Source of the DNA: Paracyclopina nana
Taxonomy: Eukaryota > Arthropoda > Copepoda > Cyclopoida > Cyclopettidae
Length of the DNA stretch: 64,000 nucleotides
Direction: 5' to 3'
NCBI GenBank assembly: GCA_019096065.1
Contig: JAGUCH010000002.1
Location: forward strand, 7,266,501-7,330,500
The notes below the pieces were generated by a model that was given only the letters and a program-made list of their open reading frames with translations, was not told the DNA's origin and did not search any database. The position numbers were made by a program, and so were the translations under genes. Each line of letters opens with the position of its first letter. Position 1 is the first letter of the stretch. Positions 63,676 through 64,000 of this stretch are shown one piece after another.

Positions 63676-63834
63676 AGCCCCATCCTCAAAACAAAAAGTG
63701 TCTATAGGAAGCTAACAGTTCTTAGTTGCCAATTTTGTTTGGCGCCACAATTCAAATTCATGTGTTTACATGCCAGCAAAGATAAGGTGCCTCAGTCAAG
63801 TCCTGACCTTCATTCACGAACTAATAGTGTAGCT

Positions 63835-64000
63835 ATGGAGGAAAAAGCACCTTCAATTTCGAGGCTAAAGGTGCCTGCCTTTTCTTTTTTGGACAAAACA
63901 CCTACTCCAACTCGGCTCCTGAGAGCCGTAGATGAAATCGGACTTTTTCGCGAGGATGAAGCTCTCATCTCTTCTGCCAAATCAACGTCAAGCAACAATC
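63835..64000 (+). CDS. ATF2/ATF7-like transcription factor, N-terminal part (cut by window edge)
   Basis: The open frame from ATG 63835 runs off the window (55 full codons). The motif DKTPTPTRLLRAVDEIGLF matches the ATF2/ATF7/Drosophila Atf-2 transactivation segment (DQTPTPTRFLKNCEEVGLF in human), whose two TP threonines are phosphorylated by JNK and p38. In vertebrates a C2H2 zinc finger precedes this motif; here only about 20 residues do, with no finger, as if the protein starts after it. A bZIP domain is expected beyond the edge. The identification rests on this one motif. Confidence 0.6.
   Translation, partial: MEEKAPSISRLKVPAFSFLDKTPTPTRLLRAVDEIGLFREDEALISSAKSTSSNN

Overview
The window is animal nuclear DNA: protein genes are split by many very short GT-AG introns (34 to about 120 nt in most genes), use AATAAA poly(A) signals and lie on both strands. 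A single-VWC secreted protein, a PDF-receptor-like class B GPCR and a four-helix membrane protein whose tail resembles arthropod proteins suggest an arthropod or arthropod-like protostome. Two intergenic gaps of 27 and 31 nt, each ending in a splice acceptor right before a start codon, suggest spliced-leader trans-splicing of operons, which is known in some crustaceans among other groups. The species cannot be named from sequence alone.

0-22 kb is a gene-dense block of conserved housekeeping and genome-maintenance genes: Maelstrom (piRNA pathway), tubulin deglutamylase CCP5/AGBL5, exonuclease EXO1, a tight EXOSC10-MRPS34-EXOSC7 cluster (two RNA-exosome proteins and one mitoribosomal protein), a lifeguard/TMBIM protein, RPA1, a small membrane protein overlapping SLX4 by an ATGA, and a 2-oxoglutarate/iron oxygenase.

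22.7-34.2 kb is one class B GPCR gene on the minus strand. Its 9.2-kb first intron holds a two-gene transposon: a frameshifted tnp2/CACTA-like transposase and, divergently transcribed, an intact 8-exon gene for a 927-residue protein I do not recognise. Two orphan exons lie beside it.

34.2-51.6 kb is gene-poor and repeat-rich. It holds a predicted 1198-residue secreted coiled-coil protein with a Ser/Tyr/Glu-rich tail, a smaller secreted coiled-coil protein, an IGFBP-domain protein, a 1778-bp near-perfect palindromic element with TTAA target duplications, a decayed second copy of it that carries a fold-back element and two tRNA-like units, and a 295-bp MITE.

51.7-64 kb is dense again: a small basic protein, prefoldin 2, MND1, a MATH-BTB (SPOP-like) adaptor followed closely by THOC3, FAM210, a small unknown protein, a single-VWC secreted protein, a four-helix membrane protein, a saposin-like secreted protein, and the first 166 nt of an ATF2/7-like gene at the right edge. 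Several genes have the AATAAA signal overlapping the stop codon, and THOC3 and FAM210 converge with 19 bp between stops. Exon boundaries were inferred by hand from splice consensus, phase and family conservation; no transcript data were available.
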